DNA of 64,000 nucleotides. Origin: Virgibacillus indicus (GTDB taxonomy: Bacteria; Bacillota; Bacilli; Bacillales; Amphibacillaceae). The translations under genes were made by a program, and so were the position numbers. Position 1 is the stretch's first letter. Each line of letters opens with the position of its first letter. The stretch is taken from contig NZ_NPMS01000004.1 in assembly GCF_002266285.1 (NCBI RefSeq), positions 1-64,000 of the forward strand. The letters run 5' to 3'. Shown piece by piece: positions 27,484 through 37,000 of the stretch. The notes beneath the pieces are model-generated. The model worked only from the letters and a program-made list of their open reading frames with translations. It was not told the DNA's origin and did no database searches.

Positions 27484-29223
27484 TCAATTCCCATCCCCCA
27501 GAATTTCTGTTTCTATTTGTTTCCATTTATGCCTGTGCCACTGTGCATTGGTCACTCTGTCTGTTTTCACTTCTACAACAGATAGCCCCTTGTTCTGATA
27601 ACTTGTAAAAAGTGCTTCCTTCAATTCCTCTTCTGTTGAAACAAGAGAATATTCCCCACCATACATCATTATACCATGTTTGAAATCCACGTCAGCTGGT
27701 GTGCCAAATAGTGCTTCAAAATGTTTTTGATCATTTGCTTGCGGCAGAAAAGAGAAAATCCCACCACCATTATTATTGACGATAAGAATCGTTATATTTA
27801 GGTTATAATGCTTTGCCGCCAGCAATCCATTCATATCATGGAAAAAAGACAAATCACCCAACAGCAATGTTACAGGGTCACCAGATGCAGCTGCACCCAT
27901 TCCACTTGAAACCATACCGTCAATTCCATTCGCCCCGCGATTTGCGAGTACAGAAATATTCTTAGGTGTCGTCATGAAAAAAGTGTCTACATCTCTTACT
28001 GCCATACTGTTCCCTGTATACAGGCTTGAAGAATCCGGAATAACCTCCATTAATCCTCGGACGGCTTCACCTTCAGTTATTTTCTCTTCTGTTCCATTCA
28101 GCAGATGCTTTTTGGCAATAAGATTCATTCGCTTCCATTCATCCAGCCAGCCTGTATCAAAATTCAATGCAGTTTCTGTTTGAATTAGATCCTCACAAAG
28201 CAATACCGGATCTGCAAAAATAAACTCTGTTGCATTCCCTGCAGGTTCCCGGTATCCAGTATGACTTTCGACAACAAGCTGCATTGCCTGAATATGTTCT
28301 TTAACATAAAAAAGATAAGGCTTAGAGACAGGCATGGCACCAAATCGAATAATAAAATCAGGCTTCAGTTTTTCCCGGATCTCCTCATTTCTTAGGATAG
28401 CATCATAGGTTTCAATGACATTATCCTTATGATGCTGTCCGGAACGAACCTGTGACAATGGATCTGCTAAAACCGGCAGCTCCCACTGCGCAGCTAAATT
28501 CGTTACTGCTTTAGCAAAGATTTCATCCGTCTGCGGCCCGCAAACGATTATTCCATTTTGCTTTTCCTTTAACTTTTCAATCAGCTGTTCTAATTGATTC
28601 TGTTCAAGTCTTTTCTTTCCATCTAGGGCTGGCATATAGGACTGTTCATATTCGACGCCCCAGATATTTTCCAATGAAAAATCAGGATTAAGTGGTTCAC
28701 GGAACGGAAAATTCAGATGCACTGGTCCTGCGTTCCCTTCCTGAGCCATATACACCGAACGTGCTGCTTTACTTCGCACAAACCGGAGCATTGCTGGAGT
28801 CGCTTCAGGAACCGCCATTTCCTGAAACCATTTCACATAATCGCCGTATAGTTTTAACTGCTCAATTGCCTGTGGTGCACCAACATCACGCAATTCATGC
28901 GGACGATCAGCTGTAAGCACAATTAATGGTACCCTGCTGTAATGCGCTTCAACAATTGCCGGAAAGTAATTTGCAGCAGCAGTCCCCGAAGTACAAACCA
29001 GGGCAACAGGCCTCTTTGTCTGTTTAGCCATCCCTAATGCAAAAAAAGCAGCAGATCTTTCATCAATGATGATCCACTCCTTAATTTGCTTATGTTCAGA
29101 GAATGTGAGAGCTAGTGGTGTAGACCTTGACCCGGGTGATATCACTACATCGGTCAGGCCATTTATGCTGAGCTCATCGACAAAATTAGCTGTATAACGA
29201 GTTAATGTTTCCGTATGATTCAT
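27484..29223 (-). CDS. menD: SEPHCHC synthase
   Basis: A thiamin diphosphate enzyme of 579 residues. MenD adds the succinic semialdehyde unit from 2-oxoglutarate to isochorismate. The N-terminal Pyr domain carries DVVISPGSRSTPLALTF near residue 24 with the conserved catalytic Glu in IDERSAAFFALG near residue 54, and the C-terminal PP domain has the ThDP metal-binding run LGDLSFFHDMNGL to NNNGGGIFSFLPQA near residues 455-495. Its ATG overlaps the stop of menF (ATGA), which implies translational coupling. Confidence 0.97.
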   Translation of the reverse strand: MNHTETLTRYTANFVDELSINGLTDVVISPGSRSTPLALTFSEHKQIKEWIIIDERSAAFFALGMAKQTKRPVALVCTSGTAAANYFPAIVEAHYSRVPLIVLTADRPHELRDVGAPQAIEQLKLYGDYVKWFQEMAVPEATPAMLRFVRSKAARSVYMAQEGNAGPVHLNFPFREPLNPDFSLENIWGVEYEQSYMPALDGKKRLEQNQLEQLIEKLKEKQNGIIVCGPQTDEIFAKAVTNLAAQWELPVLADPLSQVRSGQHHKDNVIETYDAILRNEEIREKLKPDFIIRFGAMPVSKPYLFYVKEHIQAMQLVVESHTGYREPAGNATEFIFADPVLLCEDLIQTETALNFDTGWLDEWKRMNLIAKKHLLNGTEEKITEGEAVRGLMEVIPDSSSLYTGNSMAVRDVDTFFMTTPKNISVLANRGANGIDGMVSSGMGAAASGDPVTLLLGDLSFFHDMNGLLAAKHYNLNITILIVNNNGGGIFSFLPQANDQKHFEALFGTPADVDFKHGIMMYGGEYSLVSTEEELKEALFTSYQNKGLSVVEVKTDRVTNAQWHRHKWKQIETEILGDGN

Positions 29224-30611
29224 GCTTGACCCCCTAAAACAGACAGCATCGGCAGAAACTTAATATTCGTTTCTTCATATTCAGCCTCCGGATTGGAATT
29301 TTTAACAACACCACACCCGGCAAATAAAGAGGCTTCATTTCCCTGTATTAAACCGGAGCGGATTGCCACGGCAAATTCTCCGTTTTTATTACTGTCCAGC
29401 CAGCCAACCGGGGCACCATACCACCCCCGGTCCAGTAATTCATGCTCACGGATAAATTCCATGGCCTCCTTTTTAGGGGTACCACCCAGTGCAGGAGTTG
29501 GATGCAGCTGTTTAATAATATCGAAAATGCTATAGCTGTTTTTCAATATTGCAGTCACGGGAGTGTACAGATGCTGCAAATTTTTTAATGGATAAATCAC
29601 AGGCTCTTCCGGTATGTTAATGTCAGTACAATATTTTTTAATGGATTGCTTTATCATTTCAACCACAAAATCATGCTCCTGACGATTTTTATCATCATGG
29701 AGAAGATCATTGCTAATCTTCTTATCTTCTGCAGGTGTTGCACCTCTTGGGGCGGTGCCTGCCAGACATGTAGACAATAGGTGTTCATTCTCAAGTTTTA
29801 CAAGTCGCTCAGGAGTCGCACCTACAAAACAGTCTTCACCTTTTTCAAAAGCAAAAACATAACTATTTGACTGTGTATCCATTAAGTTTTTTATAATCTG
29901 GCCAATTTCTGCATGCTTGTTAAATTTCAGACGCATTTCCCTTGCCAGGACAATCTTTTCCGTCTGTTTTTCACGAATCTCCTCTGTAGCCTGACGAACC
30001 GTTTCTTTCCACTGTTCAGGTTTTATTTCTTTCTTCTTACTAATCGCTGCATTTCCTGAAGCTGAAGTCTGATTGCTGAAAATTACTGCCTCAGCCTCCA
30101 TGATTCCCTTAGCCAGCTGCACAGGGTGATCATCTTTCTTTACAACTATATTTACTGTAAAATAATAACTGTTTTCATTTTTTGTGAGCATATACTCTGG
30201 AATAGTAAATTGACTTGGTTTAAATTTTTTCCATAAAGCCGTCTGTTTCTTTTTTGGATCAAAAGCCATTCCTCCAAGTGCAACAACACCTGTCCCCGGC
30301 ACTTGATATGGATTGTAAATAATTGCTTCATCAAGCAAGGAATTCCATCTATCTTCCGTTATTTCAAATCGTGCTTCATCTGCACTGATTTCATATGCAC
30401 TTCCTACACCAGCAAGACAGAATTCATCTGTCGTGCTTGTCCAAAATATCCGGTCCTTTTTTAATGTCTTTACCCCATCAAAAAAAGTGAGTGGATCAGT
30501 TTTATTTATACTTTTGGTTATACTGACAAGCTGAAGAACATCATCGGATGAGATGCTCTGAATCGCCCGATCCAATATATGCTCTAGTTGATCTTCCTTT
30601 ATTTCAATCAT
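29220..30611 (-). CDS. menF: Isochorismate synthase
   Basis: A chorismate-utilising enzyme of 463 residues. It isomerises chorismate to isochorismate, the entry step to menaquinone. The chorismate-binding domain covers the C-terminal 260 residues: KIVLAREMRL near residue 218, FVGATPERLV near residue 263, STCLAGTAPRGATP near residue 278 and HPTPALGGTPKKEAMEFI near residue 370, with the catalytic Glu/Lys region following. It is the first gene of the operon, with a promoter at 30657-30685. Confidence 0.96.
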   Translation of the reverse strand: MIEIKEDQLEHILDRAIQSISSDDVLQLVSITKSINKTDPLTFFDGVKTLKKDRIFWTSTTDEFCLAGVGSAYEISADEARFEITEDRWNSLLDEAIIYNPYQVPGTGVVALGGMAFDPKKKQTALWKKFKPSQFTIPEYMLTKNENSYYFTVNIVVKKDDHPVQLAKGIMEAEAVIFSNQTSASGNAAISKKKEIKPEQWKETVRQATEEIREKQTEKIVLAREMRLKFNKHAEIGQIIKNLMDTQSNSYVFAFEKGEDCFVGATPERLVKLENEHLLSTCLAGTAPRGATPAEDKKISNDLLHDDKNRQEHDFVVEMIKQSIKKYCTDINIPEEPVIYPLKNLQHLYTPVTAILKNSYSIFDIIKQLHPTPALGGTPKKEAMEFIREHELLDRGWYGAPVGWLDSNKNGEFAVAIRSGLIQGNEASLFAGCGVVKNSNPEAEYEETNIKFLPMLSVLGGQA

Positions 30612-30656
30612 CTGTAAATACCTCCGTTAACACACGATGGACAATTATCCATATCT

Positions 30657-30685
30657 ATTTTATGCTCTTTTACATTTATTCTCAA
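30657..30685 (-). promoter_or_regulatory. menFDHB promoter
   Basis: On the minus strand TTGAGA (30680-30685) and TAAAAT (30657-30662) are separated by 17 bp, 46 bp upstream of menF. Confidence 0.6.
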
Positions 30686-30704
30686 GAGAAAGCTAATCCG
30701 TTGA

Positions 30705-30733
30705 TTGACACCTTATGACAATTTGCCTAAAAT
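30705..30733 (+). promoter_or_regulatory. menA promoter
   Basis: TTGACA (30705-30710) and TAAAAT (30728-30733) are separated by 17 bp, 38 bp upstream of the menA start codon. It is divergent from the menF promoter 20 bp away, which allows joint control. Confidence 0.7.
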
Positions 30734-30770
30734 TAATATGATATTGATACATTTCAGGAGGAAGTCTTGC

Positions 30771-31706
30771 ATGGAATCGACAAATAATATAAACATAAAG
30801 AAAGCTTTAAATGAAAAGGAAGGTTTTCAAATCTGGTGGCGTCTATTGCGTCCACATACACTCACGGCATCATTTATACCTGTCTTTGTAGGCACAATGC
30901 TTGCATTTACGGATGGTTCGATGCATATCCTCTTATTTTTGGCAATGCTGATCGCATCCATTCTTATTCAATCTGCAACAAATATGTTTAATGAATATTA
31001 CGATTTTGCACGTGGTCTGGATACAGAGCATTCTGTTGGAATTGGCGGCACGATTGTACGCGATGGAATTAAGCCAAAAACGGTGTTGTATCTCGCTTTT
31101 GCTTTTTTTGGAATTGCTATTTTACTAGGAGTATATATATGCATTGCATCCAGCTGGTGGATTGCTGTAATTGGTTTAATCTGCATGCTTTTCGGCTACT
31201 TGTATACAGGAGGCCCTTTTCCAATTGCCTATACTCCATTTGGTGAATTGTTTTCGGGTTTTTTTATGGGTACAGTTATCATCGGGATAAGTTATTTTAT
31301 TCAGACAGGCACACTTACATCAGAAGTTATCTGGGTATCTATTCCAATAGCTATATTCATTGGAACAATTATGCTTTCCAATAATATTCGGGATTTGGAT
31401 GGGGACAAAGAAAATGGACGAAAAACAATTGCGATACTAATTGGCAGAAAAAATGCAGTCCTATTTCTAGCATCATTGTTTACTGCTGCATTTGTACTTA
31501 CAGCATTGTTTATCATTTCAGATATACTTCCAATCTGGTCCCTTATCACCTTTTTCGGTATCTTGAAAAGTATAGAAGTAATTAAAAAATTCAAAGGAAG
31601 AACGCTTCCGATTGAAATGATGCCGGCAATGGCTGCTACAGGGAAAAATAATACTATTTACGGTCTGCTTCTTGGTATATCATTACTATTCAGTACGTTT
31701 TTCTAA
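30771..31706 (+). CDS. menA: 1,4-Dihydroxy-2-naphthoate polyprenyltransferase
   Basis: A UbiA-family membrane prenyltransferase of 311 residues with about eight or nine membrane spans. It attaches the polyprenyl chain to DHNA to make demethylmenaquinone. The two aspartate-rich motifs are NMFNEYYDFARGLDTEH near residue 75 and NNIRDLDGDKENGRKT near residue 205. The start at 30771 follows CAGGAGGA; the in-frame extension to 30705 would begin inside the promoter. It is divergent from menF, and menI and yteA follow. Confidence 0.96.
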   Translation: MESTNNINIKKALNEKEGFQIWWRLLRPHTLTASFIPVFVGTMLAFTDGSMHILLFLAMLIASILIQSATNMFNEYYDFARGLDTEHSVGIGGTIVRDGIKPKTVLYLAFAFFGIAILLGVYICIASSWWIAVIGLICMLFGYLYTGGPFPIAYTPFGELFSGFFMGTVIIGISYFIQTGTLTSEVIWVSIPIAIFIGTIMLSNNIRDLDGDKENGRKTIAILIGRKNAVLFLASLFTAAFVLTALFIISDILPIWSLITFFGILKSIEVIKKFKGRTLPIEMMPAMAATGKNNTIYGLLLGISLLFSTFF

Positions 31707-31726
31707 TTAGGTGAGGATGAGGTCGA

Positions 31727-32110
31727 ATGAAGCTTGAAAACACATTAATGGAAGCACTTGGAATCGAAGTAATTTCACTTGATAAAAATCGGGTAGAATT
31801 AACAATGCCTGTAGACGGACGTACACACCAGCCTGCAGGATACTTGCACGGCGGTGCAAATGTTGCACTTGCAGAAACAGCTGCAAGCGTTGGAGCATTT
31901 GCCCATGTTGATAATGAAAAGATGAATGTTTTCGGCATAGAAATAAATGCAAATCATATAAAAAGCAAACGGGACGGTGTGGTTACCGCAAAAGCAGTTC
32001 CACTTCATATTGGCAGAACGACAATGGTCTGGGAAATTAAAATTGTGGATGAACAGGATAATCTTATTTGCATTTCAAGATGCACGATTGGAATAGTGCC
32101 CAAAAAATAA
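31727..32110 (+). CDS. menI: Hotdog thioesterase, probable DHNA-CoA thioesterase
   Basis: A 127-residue single hotdog-fold thioesterase of the PaaI/YuxO type. The family motif HQPAGYLHGGANVALAETAAS spans residues 36-56, with the catalytic Glu (AETA) and His (LHGG) expected for 4-hydroxybenzoyl-CoA/DHNA-CoA thioesterases. MenI releases DHNA from DHNA-CoA, the step between MenB and MenA. Placement 20 bp behind menA, and the lack of another thioesterase in the men operon, support this over a general acyl-CoA role. GGTGAGGATGAGG precedes the ATG. Confidence 0.82.
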   Translation: MKLENTLMEALGIEVISLDKNRVELTMPVDGRTHQPAGYLHGGANVALAETAASVGAFAHVDNEKMNVFGIEINANHIKSKRDGVVTAKAVPLHIGRTTMVWEIKIVDEQDNLICISRCTIGIVPKK

Positions 32111-32130
32111 TCAGAGGAATGGTGATTAAA

Positions 32131-32490
32131 ATGACAGCACATGACCAGTTAACAGAGGGAAAATTAGAATCACTAAAGAACCAATTACTCGAAATGAAAC
32201 AAGAGACAGAAAAATTAATGAAAAATAATCAAACCGACAGTCCAAATGATGCCATCCAGGAATTAGCAGACTATGATAACCACCCTGCCGACATGGGGAC
32301 AGAACAGTTTGAACAGGAAAGAGATGCAGGACTGAAACTCGTCCGAAAAGATCGGATGCAAGAAATAGAGAATGCTCTCGAAAAGATTGAACATGGCACC
32401 TATGGCTTAAGCGAAAAATCTGGAAAACCAATCCCTGTCGAGCGACTGGAAGCACAGCCAACAGCTAGAAATCTGGTTGAAGAAGAATAG
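32131..32490 (+). CDS. yteA: YteA-like DksA/TraR-family protein lacking zinc cysteines
   Basis: A protein of 119 residues with a helical coiled-coil N-terminal part (residues 5-40) and the DksA/TraR C-terminal segment GTYGLSEKSGKPIPVERLEAQPTARN. In classic members this segment holds four zinc-binding cysteines; here there are none (Ser and Asn occupy the positions). B. subtilis yteA also sits beside menA. The start at 32131 is one of several close ATGs; AGAGGA or GGTGAT can serve as site. The role is unknown; relatives bind the RNA polymerase secondary channel, but the loss of zinc makes that uncertain. Confidence 0.85.
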   Translation: MTAHDQLTEGKLESLKNQLLEMKQETEKLMKNNQTDSPNDAIQELADYDNHPADMGTEQFEQERDAGLKLVRKDRMQEIENALEKIEHGTYGLSEKSGKPIPVERLEAQPTARNLVEEE

Positions 32491-32495
32491 ATTAA

Positions 32496-32526
32496 GTTTC
32501 GCCCTATACTTAGGGCGAATTTTTTG
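32496..32526 (+). terminator. Terminator of the menA-menI-yteA operon
   Basis: TTCGCCCTA and TAGGGCGAA form a 9-bp stem followed by six T. Confidence 0.9.
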
Positions 32527-32560
32527 TTCCTGTAAAGGTAAGTTGATGGCGTGATAATTT

Positions 32561-32780
32561 GATAAACGCGCAATATCTCCGATGAGCGTGCAATAATCTC
32601 GATGAACGCACAACATTCCCGATAAACGTGCAATATTCCCGATAAACGCGCAACATTCCCGATAAACGTGCAATATTCCCGATAAACGTGCAATATTCCC
32701 GATAAACGTGCAATATTCCCGATAAACGTGCAATATTCCCGATAAACGCGCAATATTCCCGATAAGCGTGCAATAATCCA
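32561..32780. repeat. Tandem array of eleven 20-bp units
   Basis: Eleven contiguous 20-bp units run in perfect phase from 32561. The consensus is GATAAACGTGCAATATTCCC; the inner units are nearly identical and the outer ones degenerate. It lies between convergent yteA and ribU, each with its own terminator, so it need not be transcribed. Open frames across it are low-complexity shadows of the repeat. Confidence 0.95.
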
Positions 32781-32799
32781 ACACAATATATAATTCCAC

Positions 32800-32834
32800 T
32801 AAAAAAAGCTAACCCCAACTTAATTGAGATTAGC
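32800..32834 (-). terminator. Terminator of ribU
   Basis: AAGCTAA and TTAGCTT arms with a partly paired interior lie 15 bp past the ribU stop, followed on the minus strand by TTTTTTTAG. Confidence 0.75.
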
Positions 32835-32849
32835 TTCCCCAAACAATTT

Positions 32850-33437
32850 CTATGCTACTTTTCTTTGCTGCTGTTCTATCCATGTGCGCATTTTTACAAA
32901 TAATGGAACAAACAATAACCCAACAACAATTCCTTTTATTATATTGAATGGCAATACCCCTGCGTATACAGAAAACCATTTAAATTGTTCGGTCATTTCC
33001 CAGCCCATGAACCAGCCATATGCCGGCAAAATGAAGAGATAGTTCAGCACACTCATTCCAAGTGCCATAATAACTGTACCAGCGACTAGTCCTGAGACAA
33101 TACTTTTTACACCTTTAAATTTATGGTATAGAACGGAAACAGGTACTACAAACATAACACCTGCAATGAAATTTGCTGCAACCCCGATCGGATCACCTGC
33201 TCCAGAAACAGCCAGGTATAATATATTCTTCACTGCAACTACGATAACACCAGCTATCGGCGAAAAAATTAAACCAGCCATTAATGCAGGCACATCACTA
33301 AAATCAATCTTTAAATAGCTTGGCAGCAGCGGTAATGGAAAATTCAAGAAAAATAATACAAGTGAAATGGTTCCTAGCAATGCTAGAATAATAAGCTTCA
33401 ATAAATTTGATGATTGCCTTTTTGTATTTTGCATCAT
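32850..33437 (-). CDS. ribU: ECF-type riboflavin transporter, S component
   Basis: A 195-residue membrane protein with about six spans, the substrate-binding S component of an energy-coupling-factor transporter for riboflavin. The family phrase DFSDVPALMAGLIFSPIAGVIVVAVKNILY lies near residues 44-75. The start at 33437 (or 33434, the next codon) follows AAGGAGG; the frame remains open far upstream, but that part crosses the terminator and the FMN aptamer. The EcfAA'T module is not in this window. Control by FMN is direct through the upstream riboswitch. Confidence 0.95.
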   Translation of the reverse strand: MMQNTKRQSSNLLKLIILALLGTISLVLFFLNFPLPLLPSYLKIDFSDVPALMAGLIFSPIAGVIVVAVKNILYLAVSGAGDPIGVAANFIAGVMFVVPVSVLYHKFKGVKSIVSGLVAGTVIMALGMSVLNYLFILPAYGWFMGWEMTEQFKWFSVYAGVLPFNIIKGIVVGLLFVPLFVKMRTWIEQQQRKVA

Positions 33438-33505
33438 ATTTTCCTCCTTCATCTTTAATCGATTCCAATCTCGTGATGAAGGATTGGCCATTTTCCATAA
33501 AAAAA

Positions 33506-33541
33506 CATAAAAAACCCTAAAGCCTAATGGGGCCTTAGGGT
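33506..33541 (-). terminator. Expression-platform terminator of the FMN riboswitch
   Basis: On the minus strand ACCCTAAGGCC and GGCTTTAGGGT form a stem over a short loop, followed by TTTTTT. It lies between the aptamer and ribU. Confidence 0.88.
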
Positions 33542-33594
33542 ATAATTTCATTGGAAACTTAGGCACATAAATATGCACCTGAAATTGGCTCGAC

Positions 33595-33733
33595 ATCTTC
33601 TCCCATCCAGACTGTAACTGTCGGTTCCGGATTTTCACCAGATCAGCCACATGCGAGAAGCAATGTGGGTCACGGACTTAGAACAAAATATGCTCCTTAC
33701 CGTCGGTCGGGAATTTCACCCTGCCCCGAAGAT
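33595..33733 (-). promoter_or_regulatory. FMN riboswitch (RFN element) of ribU
   Basis: The closing helix is ATCTTC at the 5' side and GAAGAT at the 3' side. The conserved blocks GGGGCAGGGTGAAATTCCC, GACCGACGGTA, GTCCGTGACCC, CTGGTGAAAATCCGG and ACCGACAGT appear in the canonical order on the minus strand. FMN binding should terminate transcription before ribU. A TATAAT at 33762-33767 (minus) is the likely promoter -10. Confidence 0.97.
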
Positions 33734-33990
33734 GGAATCGATTATTCTTTTATTGATTCTTATTATACATAGATATGTAACATTTGAAAAGGGGTTTGCT
33801 CACATACTATGGAAATTTAATGTGGATTATGTTACTGCTATTTTTCCTGTGGAAATAATGTGGCCTTTTATTTTTAGATTTGGCACTGAAGTTGTATATA
33901 GCAGACATTCACCTGCTTCAGCAGCAAAATCTGGTATCGGGAAACTGTCCGCAGCCATCTCTAGTCTAACTTAATCAACTTAAAAACATT

Positions 33991-34024
33991 AAAAGGCGCA
34001 GAGGCATTTCGCCTCCGCACCTTT
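33991..34024 (-). terminator. Terminator of the subtilase gene
   Basis: On the minus strand AAAGGTGCGGAGGC and GCCTCTGCGCCTTTT pair over a short GAAAT loop. The rest of the gap up to the FMN aptamer (33734-33990) shows only the ribU promoter region. Confidence 0.85.
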
Positions 34025-34046
34025 ACTCAATGACCTTATTCCAAGA

Positions 34047-37000
34047 TCACTCTTCTACATTAATAAACAATTTACCTTCTGCCTGCTCGCGGGTTTCGTT
34101 ACCGTAGTCGTCAACTACTTTAACTTCAATAACTCCACCTTCTGCATAGGCATTGCTAGTTGCTGTCCAATATCCTACATAATGACCGTCTGACATTTCC
34201 ATCATCGGCAATTCTGTAGCATTGGCAACACTATTGCTCGCATTTGTCAGTGGCATGTGGATAAAGAATGTAGATCTTAAACCTGGCTCACTGTCAAATT
34301 CGATTTTCACACTTTCACCAGCTTCGATATATACATCTTCAGTTGGTGTTAAGTTTTCAATTTCCGGTGCAGTGAAGTCAACATCAATTGTTACAGATTC
34401 TGCTGTTGTATTTCCAGCCAAATCAGCAGCCTCTACTTCAATTGTATTTTCTCCTTCATCAAGCAGGATACGTTTGGAATAGCTTCCATCCGTAACTGCC
34501 GCTTCTTGACCATTAACCTCAACATAGTCAAGGTTTGCATCAGAAACTGTACCTTCAACTGTTACTGTTTCGCGATTTGATTCATCGCCATCTGTTGGAT
34601 TATCAATTGTCAACTCTGGTGCTTCTGTATCCAAAGTGACTGTAACAGCTTCGGATTCACCAGTTGGTGTACCATTAAGCAACGATACTGCAGTCAGTAC
34701 GTTATCACCTTCTGAAAGTTCTGCAGGGATTGCGAATTGACCATCATCGCCAATTTCTGCAGTTCCAACTTCCTCCCCATTGTTCAACAATTGAACAGTA
34801 GTTGTAGGTGAAGCTGTACCTTCGACAGTAAGTTCAGGACTGTTTGTTATTAAGTCTTCTGACGGTGACGTAATAACAGGCTCTTCCACCTCATAGCTGA
34901 CGCGTGCACGAATCATATAGTTTCCTTCAGCAGCAGGTGATTGTGACCAGGCACCTGCAACATATTGATAGCTGCGTTCAGCATTTGGGCTATTTTCATC
35001 TGTTGCTAATCCAGGTACATTTGGATTCGCGCCAGTTTGGATATATACCATGTAGAAATCGCCTTCAACTTGAATAGCGTGTTCTCTCAGGTCAACAACT
35101 GTCCATTCATCCAAACTTCTTGTTGCTTCTGCATCCACAGGTCCAGCTATTCTTTCACCTGGTGTACCATCAGGACCGTTTGCATCCCAAACTTCTACAG
35201 CAAACTCAGTGCCTCCTGGAACTGGCCAGTCTGTACCATGGAATTGGAAGACACCATCTGTTACAATACCTGATTCTTCACCCTCCGGAAGTGACATTTT
35301 TACTGCCCAGCCATTTCCTGCATCATAGAATGCACGTGCATTCTCTGCGGTTCCATCATCATATCCGATTTCTCCGCCTGGAACAGTGTAGAATGGCTCA
35401 AGTGAAATATCTGCATTGGCATCCTCACCATCCAGTTCAACTTCCACCTCTGTTCCGTGGTAGCCTCTTGCAAGTACTTTTAGTGTATACGTACCTTCAT
35501 AAGCAGTCAGTGAATAGCTGCCATCAGCACCTGATTCAACTGGTGCAATATTTGCATCTTCTACCAATAGAATAGTTGCACCTTCAACCGGTTCCCCAGT
35601 TGCTTCATCTGTTATTGTTCCGCTAATTTCATATTGATCCATTTCTTCCAATGTGAAATCAGCTTCCGTTGTTTCATCTGCTTCAACCGTCACAGACTGT
35701 TCTTCTGGATGGAATCCATATGCTTCTGCTACAACTGTAAAGTCACCTGCAGCATGAAGTAAAGTATAGCTTCCATTTTCCGGATCAGTGTTCACTGAGC
35801 GTCCGCTTTCCAGCACACTTACCTGTGCACCTAATGGAAGCAGGGCTGGTGTGATAGCTTCATCCTCAATTGGAGCTTTTTCCGTTTTTGGAAGTGCAGG
35901 CTTAATTTTAGCAGGGTCCACTTTAGGTTTCATTTCTGCCTTATCATTTGCCTTGATAACCCCTAAGCCCATATTGTAAGATTTTGCATTTTTATTATCT
36001 TTATTTAAGCCTAGTGCTTTACCATTGCCTTTTCCTGGCATTACCCCTAATGATGCGCTGGCACTGTCTGAAGTGTCTGTAAGTGCTACATCATCAATAT
36101 ACCATCCGTCACGAGTTACGCTTCCATCAGTTGTCAGATTGAATCCAATGTATACGCGTTGCCCGCTATACTCAGAAAGGTCAACTTCTGCACTTTCCCA
36201 ATCATCAGTCAATCCTTCCACAGTCAATAGCTGTGTCCATTCTTCCTGATCTGTTGAGATGAATACATGTCCAAAATCATAAGCACGGCCTGAATCATAT
36301 TTCTCCAGATTATGCCATTGATTGAATTGCAGATATGATTCTCCCTCCGGCAAATCGATTGGCGGCATCATAAGTGTAGTATTTGAGTTACTGTCATAGT
36401 CGCCCTCAAGATTTGTTGCATAAACATTCTCTCCAGAAGCTGCACCTTCTGGACCAGCTACCGGTACTCCATGTGCCCAGCTGTTATTTTCACCAAAAAC
36501 AGTCCAGCCATTTGGAGTTGCTTCAAAGTCCTCTGAATACCCTACTGAAATTCCTGATAAAACTGCAACAGAATATTCGTCACTTGTAACTTCATTGTCT
36601 CCAAAATCATTGATAACAAAATGATAGTTGAATGAATCTCCGCTGATTTCTTCACCAGGGATTGTTACAGCATACTCACCTGATTTATAATCACCGGAAA
36701 TACGATCTGCTTCTACAGTTTGTCCGTCATTATAGACTACCTCTACAGAAGCAACACTGATATTATCAGAAACCTGAAGGGTAAGATCAAGATCCATTCC
36801 TTCATATGTCTCTGCAGAAGCAACGTGTTCAAAAGTAGGAGCTTCTGTATCCTCTCCCTCTTTTGTAACCTGTCCTTCAATTGTTCCAAGGCCAGTCATA
36901 ACAGCTGAAACTGCATCATATGCATTAACTAACCCATAACCATATCCCATATTAGGAGAATCAGGAAATTCTCCATCTGTTAAAGGAACTGCTGTTTCGG

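Noticed and set aside
32400..32842. Three overlapping minus-strand frames over the 20-bp array
   Set aside because: The translations are simple periodic peptides produced by the repeat; they overlap yteA or ribU terminators and have no ribosome binding site.
33651..33974. 107-codon plus-strand frame
   Set aside because: It overlaps the FMN aptamer on the other strand and has no ribosome binding site or recognisable sequence.
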